Positions 24,556 to 32,434 of a stretch of 64,000 nucleotides of DNA are shown one piece after another; positions within the stretch are counted from its first letter, which is position 1; each line of letters starts with the position of its first letter. The notes beneath the pieces were generated by a model. The model did not search any database and had not been told where the DNA came from. It saw nothing but the letters and a program-made list of their open reading frames with translations. The translations under genes were made by a program, and so were the position numbers. Source of the DNA: Fimbriiglobus ruber (GTDB lineage Bacteria > Planctomycetota > Planctomycetia > Gemmatales > Gemmataceae); contig NZ_NIDE01000020.1 in NCBI RefSeq assembly GCF_002197845.1, positions 233,460 through 297,459 on the forward strand. Reading direction: 5' to 3'.

Positions 24556-25722
24556 CAGGGCTCACGCACTACGAAGTAGTGACGATGTAAGGGGTTATGG
24601 ATAGCATGATGGAACTCATGGAGGAGTTCGCAATGACGACGCCCCTGGCCCCGAAGACGACGCCCCTGGCGACCGTGTTCACCGATGTTCCGGATCCCCG
24701 CCAACAAACGAAGAACACGAAGCACCAATTGACCGACATCCTGGTGATTGCCACGTGTGCCGTCTTGGCTGGTGCCCAGACGTGGGAAGCCATCGCCTTG
24801 TACGGACGGACCAAGGAGACGTTCTTCCGCACATTCCTCGCCCTCCCGAACGGAATCCCGAGTCACGACACGTTTTATAACGTGTTCCGGGCTCTCGATC
24901 CGGATGCCTTCGCGACCCGGTTCGGGGCCTGGATGGCGGCCGCGTGTCGGGCCACGGGGTTGATCCCGATCGCGATCGACGGGAAGTCCGTCCGCGGGAC
25001 GAAAAAGGCGACGGCGACCGGGTGTCTGCACACGGTGAGCGCGTGGGCGACGGCCAACCGGGTGACCCTCGGCCAGGTGTCCGTGCCCGACGGGTCGAAC
25101 GAGATCGCCGTCATGCCCGAACTGCTCCGGGTGCTGGAATTGAAGGGTGCCCTGGTGACGATCGACGCGGCCGGGTGCCAGGTCGAGAATGCCCGCATCA
25201 TTCGTGACCGCGAGGGTGACTATCTGCTGACGGTGAAGGGCAACCAACCGACTCTCCTGGCGGCCGTCGAGGACGTGTTCGCGTCGGCCTGCGCGACCGA
25301 CTTCGCGGGCGTCAAGTACGACCAGCACGCCACGAGTGAGAAGGGGCACGGGCGGCACGACGAGCGGTATGTGACGGTGATTTATGACCCGAAAGGAATC
25401 CCCGACGTGTGGCAGGGTGTGAAGGCCGTAGTCCAGGTGAATCGGGAGCGGACGGTCGACGGGAAAACGACTCACACGACCCATTACTACTTAAGCAGTT
25501 ACGCCGGTGCGGCGGCGATGATGGCCGGTGTGATCCGCGGGCATTGGGGGATCGAGAACCCCCAGCCAGACGACTGGCGAAGCAACAACTTGTGCGAGGT
25601 CGGGGGGACCGGTTACGATCGCACTCGAGGCCCTTCTGGCGCTGGCCGCGTGGTGCGACCAGCGCCCCGGCCACGGAGGCACCCCATGTCCGACAACGAC
25701 CCCGTCCTCGGTCCCCCCGTCG

Positions 25723-25869
25723 CTAGCCCCTCCGGCGGCGATCTGGGCGCAACTCCCGCCCGAGCGCCGGCGGCAACTCCAGCGACTCCTCGCCGACCTA
25801 CTCGCCCGGCCAATTCTGACCGATGTGCCCCCACTACGGGAGGCGCGTCATGACCGCCACCCCGCGTGA
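25723..25869 (+). CDS. Small conserved ORF overlapping recombinase copy 2
   Basis: The in-frame segment LAPPAAIWAQLPPERRRQLQ and RLLADLLARPILTD precedes and overlaps the recombinase start (ATG 25850) by 20 bases. No clear start codon was found; the frame is open further upstream. The W-x-x-L-P-x-x-x-x-x-x-L pattern is shared with copy 1 despite sequence divergence. Probably a short amphipathic helical protein made in coupling with the recombinase; its role is unknown. Confidence 0.45.
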   Translation, partial: LAPPAAIWAQLPPERRRQLQRLLADLLARPILTDVPPLREARHDRHPA

Positions 25870-27988
25870 TCTCTCGCCTTCCCCCAAGGTCCGACCGTGG
25901 CACCTCGACCGCGGGGCGATCGTCTACGTCCGGCAATCCACCCCGCAACAGGTCGCCGACCACCAGGAATCGACGGCCCGACAGTATGCCCTCACCGATC
26001 GTGCGAGCGCGCTCGGTTGGACCCGTGAGCGGGTGACCGTCATCGACGACGACCTGGGCAAGAGCGGCCAGTCGATCGAGGGGCGGCCGGGGTTCCAGCG
26101 CTTGTTGGCCGAGGTCGCCCTCGATCGCATCGGCCTGATCCTCGGGCTCGAGATGAGTCGACGGGCCCGGTCGTGCAAGGACGGGCACCAACTGCTGGAG
26201 TTGTGCGCCCGGTTCCGCGTTCTGCTGGCCGACGCCGACGGCGTGTTCGATCCGACCGACCATTCGGATCGCCTCCTGCTCGGGTTGCACGGGATGATGA
26301 ATGAGGCCGAACTGCACGTCCTCAAACAGCGGATGCACCAGGGGAAGTTGAATAAAGCCCGCCGGGGTGAGTTGATCGTGTCCGTCCCGGTCGGTTACCT
26401 CAAGCACCCGTCCGGGCAGGTCACCCTCGATCCCGACGAGCAGGCCCAGGGCGTCGTCCGGTTGATCTTTGACGAGTTCGACCGGCAGGGCACCGTCCAC
26501 GGAATCCTTCGCCACCTGATCGCCCACGGGATCCGACTCCCGGTGCGCTCGACCGCCGGCGGGAGCGGCGGACCGTTGCAATGGCGGCCACCGGGCCGGG
26601 AGACGATCCGCCAGATCCTCCGCCACCCGATCTACGCGGGGGCGTACCGGTACGGGCACCGGCCGACCGACCCGCGGAGGCAGACGGCGGGACATCCCAA
26701 GAGTGGTCGGAACTCCGGCCTGGCGGCGGATGAGTGCCTCGTGTTCCTCAGGGATCGATTCCCGGCGTACATCAGTTGGGAGCGGTTCGAGGCGAACCAA
26801 CTGCGGCTCGCGGCGAACCGATCGCGGGCGGGGTCGCCCGGGGCGATTCGGAACGGGACCGCCCTCCTGGCCGGGGTGGTACGGTGCGGGCGGTGCGGCA
26901 AGCGAATGTACGTCCGGTATACCCGGACGGGGCGACCGTCGTACGTGTGCAGCACCCTGCGGTCCGACTACGGGCTGCCCCTGTGCCAATCGACTCCGGC
27001 CGCGGACATCGAGACGTGGGTGGCCGAGCAGGTGCTGTCGGCGTTGCAACCGGCCGCCCTGGATGCGAGTCTGACGGCCGCGGCCGCCGTCGAGGAGCAA
27101 CGCCGGCAACTGGTCCGGCACTGGGAGCAACGGATCGAGCGGGCGCGGTACGAGGCGGATCGGGCGGGACGCCAGTACCACGCCTGTGAGCCGGAGAACC
27201 GGCTGGTGGCCCGCACCCTGGAGCAGCGGTGGGACGAGTTACTCCGGGAGGTCGCGCGGCTGGAAGCGGAGTTCGATCGCGTCCGCCGAACCCAACCGCG
27301 CGTCCTGGGGGAGGCCGACCGGGACCGCGTCCGGCAGTTGGCCGAACATGTGCCGGCGGTGTGGCGGGCGTCGACCACGACACCGGCGGACCGGCGGCAG
27401 ATCGTTCGACTCCTGATCGACACGGTCGTGGTGACGGTCGACCCGACCGGCGACCGGGCCGCGATTCGCGTCGAGTGGTCCGGTGGGGCCGTCCAGCAGC
27501 AGACGGTCCACCGCCCGGTGCAAGGATACCGGCAACAGCGGGATTGGCCGCAGTTGTCCGCCCGGTTGATCGCGCTCCACGAACAGAATCGGACGCCGGC
27601 CGAGATCGCCACCATTCTCCAGGAGGCCGGGTTCCGACCCCCGAAACGGGCGACCGGGTTTACGGCCGGAATGGTGCGGCGGTTAGTGGACGATCTGGGG
27701 GTGCGGCCGCGGGTGTCGCGAGTCCCCGACGAGGCAGGTCCGCTGACAGAAGGCGAGTGGTGGTTGCACGAGTTGGCTCGCCACCTGGGCGTGTCGCCGT
27801 ACACCTTGCACGGGTGGCGGACGAAGGGATGGTTGCATGCCCGCCAAGTCGGCGGGCGGGGCGGCCCGTGGGCCGTGTGGGCGGGTGGCACGGAGGTCGA
27901 CCGGTTGCGTGCGCTCAAGGAATGCCCGCGGGTCTGGGCCAATCGGGATCGGCTGGCGGCGTTGCGCGTGCCGACGGTACGTGCGTAA
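25850..27988 (+). CDS. Large serine recombinase, copy 2
   Basis: A 712-residue recombinase from ATG 25850. The catalytic domain has Ser in VYVRQSTPQQVADH and the GLEMSRRARSCKDG and DHSDRLLLGLHGMMNEAE helices. A recombinase domain, a zinc ribbon (RCGRCGKRMYVRY, then VCS...LCQ), a coiled segment and a C-terminal helix-turn-helix (LARHLGVSPYTLHGWRTKGW) follow. It shares architecture and much of the catalytic domain with copy 1 but has diverged in the DNA-binding C-terminal half. Intact; probably the enzyme that placed this element in the ISAs1 Glu codon. Confidence 0.92.
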   Translation: MTATPRDLSPSPKVRPWHLDRGAIVYVRQSTPQQVADHQESTARQYALTDRASALGWTRERVTVIDDDLGKSGQSIEGRPGFQRLLAEVALDRIGLILGLEMSRRARSCKDGHQLLELCARFRVLLADADGVFDPTDHSDRLLLGLHGMMNEAELHVLKQRMHQGKLNKARRGELIVSVPVGYLKHPSGQVTLDPDEQAQGVVRLIFDEFDRQGTVHGILRHLIAHGIRLPVRSTAGGSGGPLQWRPPGRETIRQILRHPIYAGAYRYGHRPTDPRRQTAGHPKSGRNSGLAADECLVFLRDRFPAYISWERFEANQLRLAANRSRAGSPGAIRNGTALLAGVVRCGRCGKRMYVRYTRTGRPSYVCSTLRSDYGLPLCQSTPAADIETWVAEQVLSALQPAALDASLTAAAAVEEQRRQLVRHWEQRIERARYEADRAGRQYHACEPENRLVARTLEQRWDELLREVARLEAEFDRVRRTQPRVLGEADRDRVRQLAEHVPAVWRASTTTPADRRQIVRLLIDTVVVTVDPTGDRAAIRVEWSGGAVQQQTVHRPVQGYRQQRDWPQLSARLIALHEQNRTPAEIATILQEAGFRPPKRATGFTAGMVRRLVDDLGVRPRVSRVPDEAGPLTEGEWWLHELARHLGVSPYTLHGWRTKGWLHARQVGGRGGPWAVWAGGTEVDRLRALKECPRVWANRDRLAALRVPTVRA

Positions 27989-27995
27989 TGGCTTG

Positions 27996-28038
27996 GCGGG
28001 GTCCGGTCATCGTCACGGTGTCGATGACCGGACCCCGC
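27996..28038. terminator. 17-bp perfect hairpin after recombinase copy 2
   Basis: GCGGGGTCCGGTCATCG at 27996-28012 pairs with CGATGACCGGACCCCGC at 28022-28038 across a 9-base loop. It lies eight bases after the stop codon and 40 bases from the element end, and is repeated in copy 3 (about 38621-38663). No T-run follows, so it may protect the transcript, block readthrough or be a recombinase-recognised structure. Confidence 0.55.
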
Positions 28039-28418
28039 ACAACTTGTAACTTGGAGGTCAGTGTGACAGGCCAATCGAAAATCAACTCCATTGGGTTCTC
28101 GATGTGGTGTTTCGGGAAGATGCGAGTCGGACGCAATCGGGACACGCGGGGGCGAATCTGGCCCTGATCCGTCGGGTGTTGGTGTCGTTGCTCCGTCGCG
28201 TTCCCGGGAAAGAAACCTTACCGAGTAAGATCCTAAAAGCCGCTTGGGACGAAGATTATTTGCTGAAAGTACTCCAGGCTATCCCAGAATCATAGTGCGT
28301 GAGCCCTGGGCTGAAGCCTGGAGAAGGAAGAACTTTTGTTGCGTATCCCGGCCAGAAAGCTCAGAAGACAAACTCCTAGCGCCCTCTACAAGCAGGGAAA
28401 TATTTAGAAGAGGTAAAT

Positions 28419-28877
28419 ATGTCCGTCCCGGAAATCATATACGCAGACCCGATCGGAAGCCCTTTCCGACCGGTTGACTTGGACGAGATTGTCAATCTTT
28501 TGAGGACGCATCGGGATGATTACTGGCTTCCTCAAAATGTTCAGGCATTGGCATCTTTGACTTTTTGTCCACAAGGTTGGGCTGATGGTTTGCCACAGCC
28601 GAGTGAGGTGCAGTTTTTTCGTCGAGAGGGCTTGGGTTTTCACTTTTATCACGTTCATGATCTGGGCTTCGGAAAAACTGCTAAGTTCATGGCGGCAAGG
28701 AACTTAGATTACTCTAAATCAATATCAATTACGCTTGCCAACGATGAGCAAAATGTGTTTGCGAACCTATTTGTTGATATTCACCACGCCGTAAATATAG
28801 TCAGTCAATTTTTTATTGATGGAGGCCGCACCGGACAGGTTGCCTGGGTCGACATTCGTAGCCTTCCACCTAATTAA
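28419..28877 (+). CDS. Imm1-like polymorphic-toxin immunity protein
   Basis: A 152-residue soluble protein with an AGAGG ribosome-binding site before ATG 28419. It is much more AT-rich than its surroundings, a sign of transfer. The ending (FVDIHHAVNIVSQFFIDGG then TGQVAWVDI) fits the Imm1 pattern of a helix followed by G-x-x-x-x-V-x-W, and the start (DLDEIVNLLRTHRDDYWLPQ) fits the family's first helix. Imm1 proteins neutralise nucleic-acid deaminase toxins such as the DddA type. A deaminase-toxin fragment lies 2.6 kb downstream, separated by two IS elements. Family assignment is by pattern, so moderate confidence. Confidence 0.55.
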   Translation: MSVPEIIYADPIGSPFRPVDLDEIVNLLRTHRDDYWLPQNVQALASLTFCPQGWADGLPQPSEVQFFRREGLGFHFYHVHDLGFGKTAKFMAARNLDYSKSISITLANDEQNVFANLFVDIHHAVNIVSQFFIDGGRTGQVAWVDIRSLPPN

Positions 28878-28904
28878 GGGCGATTTCAATCACCCTCACA
28901 GCGT

Positions 28905-28955
28905 GAGCAATCGAGCAAAATCCACCTCTTGGCAATGACCTTTGCTCGATTGCTC
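28905..28955. repeat. 15-bp perfect inverted repeat after the immunity gene
   Basis: GAGCAATCGAGCAAA at 28905-28919 pairs with TTTGCTCGATTGCTC at 28941-28955 across 21 bases. It lies 28 bases after the immunity-gene stop. It could be a terminator stem, although no T-run follows, or a remnant of a recombination site. Confidence 0.6.
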
Positions 28956-28998
28956 GCCACGTGTTACCTTTCTGCCACGTCCATTTTTGCTCATGCAT

Positions 28999-30374
28999 TA
29001 ACAGTACAGCGCAGTAATTTAATAGGATGGGAGGGAAGGATTTAGGAGGAATCACATGACCGAGCAGGAAATCGTGGGCGTCGGCCCGGCGTTCGCCCGG
29101 TATCTGGGCCGGTATCGGGACGTGTTCCGGCAGGACCGCACGGCCGCCCACTTCGACACGTATTGTCGGGGCCTGTTATCCGACCTGCCGCGGAAATCGA
29201 TCGAACCGATCGCGTTGGCGAGCGGGACGACGGTCCGTACCCTCCAGTTGTTCGTGACGACCTCGGTGTGGTCGTACGACGAGGCCCGGACGCGGTTGCA
29301 CCGATTCGTGGCCGATACGCTGGCCGATCTCCCGACCGATCCCGTCGGAACGGTCGGGGTGATCGACGAGACGAGCAGCCGGAAGTGGGGGGATCACACT
29401 CCGGGCGTCCAACGGCAGTACCTGGGGTGTGTGGGCAAGGTCGACAATGGGATCGTGACCGTCCACGTGGGGGTCACCCACGGCACCTTTCGCACCCTGT
29501 TGGACGCCGACCTGTTCCTACCCGAGTCGTGGGACGTGGACCGCGCGCGGTGTCAGGCGGCCGGCATCCCGGACACCGTCCGGCACCACCCGAAGTGGCG
29601 GCTGGCCCTCGACCAACTCCTCCGGGCGAACACGAACGGGATCACGTTCGACGGGCTGACGTTCGACGAAGGGTACGGGGCAGCCGTCCCGCTCCTGACC
29701 GTGTTGGGCGTGATGGGACAGCGGTTCGTGGGTGAAATCCCGACGCATTTCGCCGTCCGGGACGCGGCCGGGGGCCCCTCCCGGCGGGCCGACGAGCGGT
29801 TGACCGGGGGTCACGCCGAGCGGGGGCGAGTGTACCGGTTGACCCGCCAGACGACCCGCCCGTCGGTCTGGCGGGTGGCCACCGCCATCGTCTGGGTGGC
29901 CGACCGCAAGCACACCCTGATGGTCGCCCGCAACGACGCGACCGGGGAGATCAAGTACTTCCTGACGAACGCCACGGCCGAGCCGGTGGCTCGGATTCTC
30001 GCCGTCGCCTTCCGCCGGTGGACGGTCGAGCATCTATTCCGGGTCGCCAAACAGGAAGTCGGACTAATGCACTACGAGGGGCGGGATTACACGGGGCTGA
30101 TGCGGCACCGGACCCTGGCCGTGGTCGTCCTCGGATTCGTCGCCGCCCACACGGAGCGGCTCCGGGGGGAAAAACCCAGACGTGACGATGGAGCAGGTGT
30201 GCCGGGCGCTCAACGTCCGGTGCGCGATCCTGTTCCGGCGGCGACGGGGAACCGGGGCCACCCAACATACCAGCGACGTAATTCAATACCACCAGCGGCG
30301 AAACAAGCAAGCCACCCGATCTCATAAGAAGCAGCGGCACAAACGTGTTACGTAAAATACGCGCTGTACTGTTA
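28999..30374 (+). mobile_element. IS701-family element B
   Basis: The inverted repeat TAACAGTACAGCGC lies at 28999-29012 and its complement at 30361-30374. It is about 1.38 kb. The IS5-type element C is inserted exactly at its right end, so a target duplication could not be judged with confidence. Confidence 0.8.
29056..30355 (+). pseudogene. IS701-family transposase B, frame change near the C-terminus
   Basis: A consensus AGGAGG site precedes ATG 29056. Catalytic Asp residues appear in GVIDETSSRKWGD and GLTFDEGYG, and the Glu in FRRWTVEHLFRVAKQEVGLM, so the catalytic core (to about 30165) is complete. After EKP at a G6A5 run the frame given by the 423-residue ORF becomes low-complexity. The +1 frame instead reads NPDVTMEQVCRALNVRCAIL and ends RSHKKQRHKRVT at 30353-30355. 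Removing one base gives a continuous protein. The element may still work if the basic tail is dispensable or made by slippage. Confidence 0.75.
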
Positions 30375-30375
30375 A

Positions 30376-31306
30376 GAAACCATCTCAGAAAGTATAATGT
30401 ACCAGGGCAGGAGGTTACGGGAAATCGCGGAGCGAGTGTATGACGGCGGACAGAGAATCGATCCTTCCGACGATCTGGGAGGTATCCGATGATTTATGGG
30501 CGAGGATCGAACCGATCCTTGCGGCGGCCTGGCCTCGGCGAGACCCCCGTGGTCGGCATCACGCGGATTGGCGTAGGTGCCTGAACGGGATCATCTACCA
30601 GATGCGGACCGGGTGCCAATGGAATGCGTTGCCCAAGGTGCTGGGTGACGACAGCACGGTTCACCGTTGGTATCAACGCTGGTGTCGCTTGGGTGTGATG
30701 GAAAAGATCTGGGCGGATCTGGTCCAGACATGTGATGATCTGGGGCAAGTCCATTGGGACTGGCAGAGCGCTGACGGGTGCATGGGGAAGGCCCGTCACG
30801 GCGGCGACCACATCGGCAAAAACCCAACGGATCGAGGGAAAAACGGGACGAAGCGGAGCATCGTGGTGGACGAACAGGGTGGACCACTGGGGGTGGTCAT
30901 TGACGGGGCGAATCGACACGATGCGAAGTTATTGAAGGCGACGATCGAGGCGATCGTCATCGAGCGGCCGGATCCCAAAGAACACGAGCAACATCTGTGT
31001 TTGGATAAAGCGTACGATAATCCGTCCGGCCAGTCTGCGGCGAGTGAGGCCCAATACACCCCTCACATCCGCCGAATCGGCGAGGAGAAGACAACGGTCA
31101 CGGCCAAGCACCCGGATGGCAAGCCGCGTCGTTGGGTGGTTGAGCGTACCCTGAGTTGGCTGAATCGTTGCCGAGCCATCTTGGTCCGTTATGCAAAAAA
31201 CGGAAAGAATTATTTGGGCTTAGTCCAGTTAGCGTGTTCCTTGATCTGGTATCGTAGACTCTTCCGCCTCAATGGGTTAGGTTGACGCCTATTTTGAGAT
31301 GGTTTC
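30376..31306 (+). mobile_element. IS5-type element C (931 bp)
   Basis: Ends GAAACCATCTCA at 30376-30387 and the complement at 31295-31306, flanked by a TAA duplication (30373-30375 and 31307-31309). It is inserted in the last bases of IS701-family element B. Confidence 0.85.
30440..31285 (+). CDS. IS5-family transposase C
   Basis: A 281-residue DDE transposase. The N-terminal DUF4096-like domain (VSDDLWARIEPILAAAWP, YQMRTGCQWNALPKVLGDDS) is followed by the catalytic Asp in WQSADGCMGKARHGG, a second Asp in LCLDKAYDNPSG and the Glu in VVERTLSWLNRCR. The first Asp motif (SADG instead of the usual D-S/G-T/S) identifies a different IS5 subgroup from copies 1 and 2. Intact frame. Confidence 0.85.
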   Translation: MTADRESILPTIWEVSDDLWARIEPILAAAWPRRDPRGRHHADWRRCLNGIIYQMRTGCQWNALPKVLGDDSTVHRWYQRWCRLGVMEKIWADLVQTCDDLGQVHWDWQSADGCMGKARHGGDHIGKNPTDRGKNGTKRSIVVDEQGGPLGVVIDGANRHDAKLLKATIEAIVIERPDPKEHEQHLCLDKAYDNPSGQSAASEAQYTPHIRRIGEEKTTVTAKHPDGKPRRWVVERTLSWLNRCRAILVRYAKNGKNYLGLVQLACSLIWYRRLFRLNGLG

Positions 31307-31499
31307 TAAGAACGGTGGGGTGTCAGTGGTCCCCCCCCCGAGGTCAATGGAACCAACTCGGGAGGAATTGCTCTTCAATTTCTCATGCTGAAATTTTGTA
31401 CCGTCGACCGTCCCAACTCCGTCACAGGTCCACCTTTTTCATGGCCTCCTGGTAACGATGCTCAAGTTCTCCTGGTGAGCAAGATCGGGGCCGGTAACG

Positions 31500-32069
31500 T
31501 GGCCCGGGCCGGTCACCGGGTTGACGCTCATCAATGAGACCGATCCGAGCGGGCCGGCGACGGCGGTGCAATTGATCGTCGGACCGGGCGGACTGACCGG
31601 CCCCCTGGTGTACGGCCATCAGTCGGCGACTACCATACATACTTCGTGGGGGCCGATGAGTGGGGCTTCGCCGCATGGGCGCATAATACGGCTTGCGATC
31701 AACAGGTGGCACCTAACCAACTTGCCAGTCTGCCCCCAGATGTTAGGAACGCAGTCATTGCCGCTGCCGCAGCGAGAGCGGCCCGAGAAAAACAGGTAGA
31801 TGCAGAACACGCTCCCGGCAGTTACATACCTACAAAATTTGCAGGGAACTTTTTTGTCGTCGTTGCTGTCACAAAGACGGGAATACAAACTCACGTTGAG
31901 TTCGGTACAAGTCCGTCATCTAACCACTCTGAAGTGAAGATGTTGGCGTGGTTCAAAAAGGTCGGGGTCACAAAGGTACTGGCCGCATTTTCAGAACACG
32001 TACCATGCGCTAACTGTTCGCTCGTTCCTATGCCAGCAATGCGGGCAATTGCGGGCAATTTCACCGTCT
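31500..32069 (+). pseudogene. Deaminase-type polymorphic toxin, C-terminal remnant
   Basis: In the frame from about 31606 the sequence reads DYHTYFVGADEWGFAAWAHN, the RHS/intein-like pre-toxin motif, then a toxin domain with HVEFG, NHSEVKMLAWF and HVPCANCS. The HxE and PCxxC pairs are the zinc and catalytic residues of the cytidine-deaminase fold used by contact-dependent nucleic-acid-editing toxins. Upstream repeats (VTLINETDPSGP, GPGGLTGPLVYG) lie in another frame, so the large carrier protein is broken. The 3' end runs into an antisense ORF at 32068. AT-richer than the neighbourhood. Confidence 0.6.
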
Positions 32070-32430
32070 ATTGGGGAGTCACGTCCGCCGTCGGCTTGAT
32101 GCACCCACTCGCGTCGAGCAAGTGTGCGTACAGTTGCTTCTGGAAGAGGGAAACCACTTTCTGCACGTCGCTGAACGGCTTGGTGGAGTCTCCGACGAAG
32201 CTCGACTCCATGCAGTACGTGCGGCCGTCGTCCGCGTCGTACACCAGGCCGACCCCCGCACCGAACTGCACAACCGCCCGCACGGCATCGTCGTAGTTGG
32301 CCTGAAGCACCAACTTGCGAGCCTGGCGGATCGGGGAAGGAGAAGTGCTGCCGCTGGCAGACCGCGCGTCGCCCATCGGAAGCACGAGAACCGGACAGAG
32401 CAAGCGCGTGTGATTGCGCAGTTCTGCCAT
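32068..32430 (-). CDS. Unknown protein, probably truncated by IS5 copy 2
   Basis: The reading frame ends at 32068 and its first ATG (32430) lies five bases from the IS5 left end, so the true N-terminus may be lost. The 120 residues contain a well-formed segment (ARKLVLQANYDDAVRAVVQF, YDADDGRTYCMESSFVGD, VVSLFQKQLYAHLLDASG) that looks like a real folded domain. No family recognised. Confidence 0.45.
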   Translation of the reverse strand: MAELRNHTRLLCPVLVLPMGDARSASGSTSPSPIRQARKLVLQANYDDAVRAVVQFGAGVGLVYDADDGRTYCMESSFVGDSTKPFSDVQKVVSLFQKQLYAHLLDASGCIKPTADVTPQ

Positions 32431-32434
32431 CTGA

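Larger units (their letters stand above)
25556..28078 (+). mobile_element. Serine-recombinase element, copy 2 (2523 bp)
   Basis: Left junction ATCGA then GAACCCCCAG; right junction GGCCA then ATCGA, with host sequence resuming AAATCAACTCC. The two host halves overlap by ATCGA and the crossover can be placed at GA. Contents: a small ORF, a 712-residue recombinase, a 17-bp hairpin and about 40 bases of distal end. Copy 3 is the same length once its MITE is removed, and the recombinase proteins are identical where compared. Confidence 0.85.
24597..28295 (+). pseudogene. ISAs1-family transposase A, split at the catalytic Glu codon
   Basis: The N-terminal part (24597-25555) reads VPDPRQQTKNTKHQLTDILV, GIPSHDTFYNVFRAL, first Asp in IPIAIDGKSVRGTKK, second Asp in ALVTIDAAGCQ, KGNQPTLL and ends at RGHWGIE. 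The C-terminal part resumes at 28079 with NQLHWVLDVVFREDASR and runs to the stop at 28293-28295. The break is exactly at the GA of the Glu codon in WGIEN. A ribosome reading through enters the element and meets unrelated sequence, so the transposase is inactive while the element is present. Excision at GA would restore the gene. Confidence 0.85.
24556..28308 (+). mobile_element. ISAs1-family element A, carrying recombinase element copy 2
   Basis: Bounded by a perfect 16-bp inverted repeat CAGGGCTCACGCACTA at 24556-24571 and 28293-28308. Without the inserted 2.52 kb it would be about 1.23 kb, normal for this family. Flanks do not show a duplication, consistent with the truncated IS1380 on the left having lost its partner on the right. 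Confidence 0.85.

Noticed and set aside
25613-27181. Long minus-strand frame of 522 residues opposite recombinase copy 2 (and its twin at 39740-41380)
   Set aside because: Arg/Pro-rich shadow of the recombinase gene; both exist only because the recombinase copies are identical.
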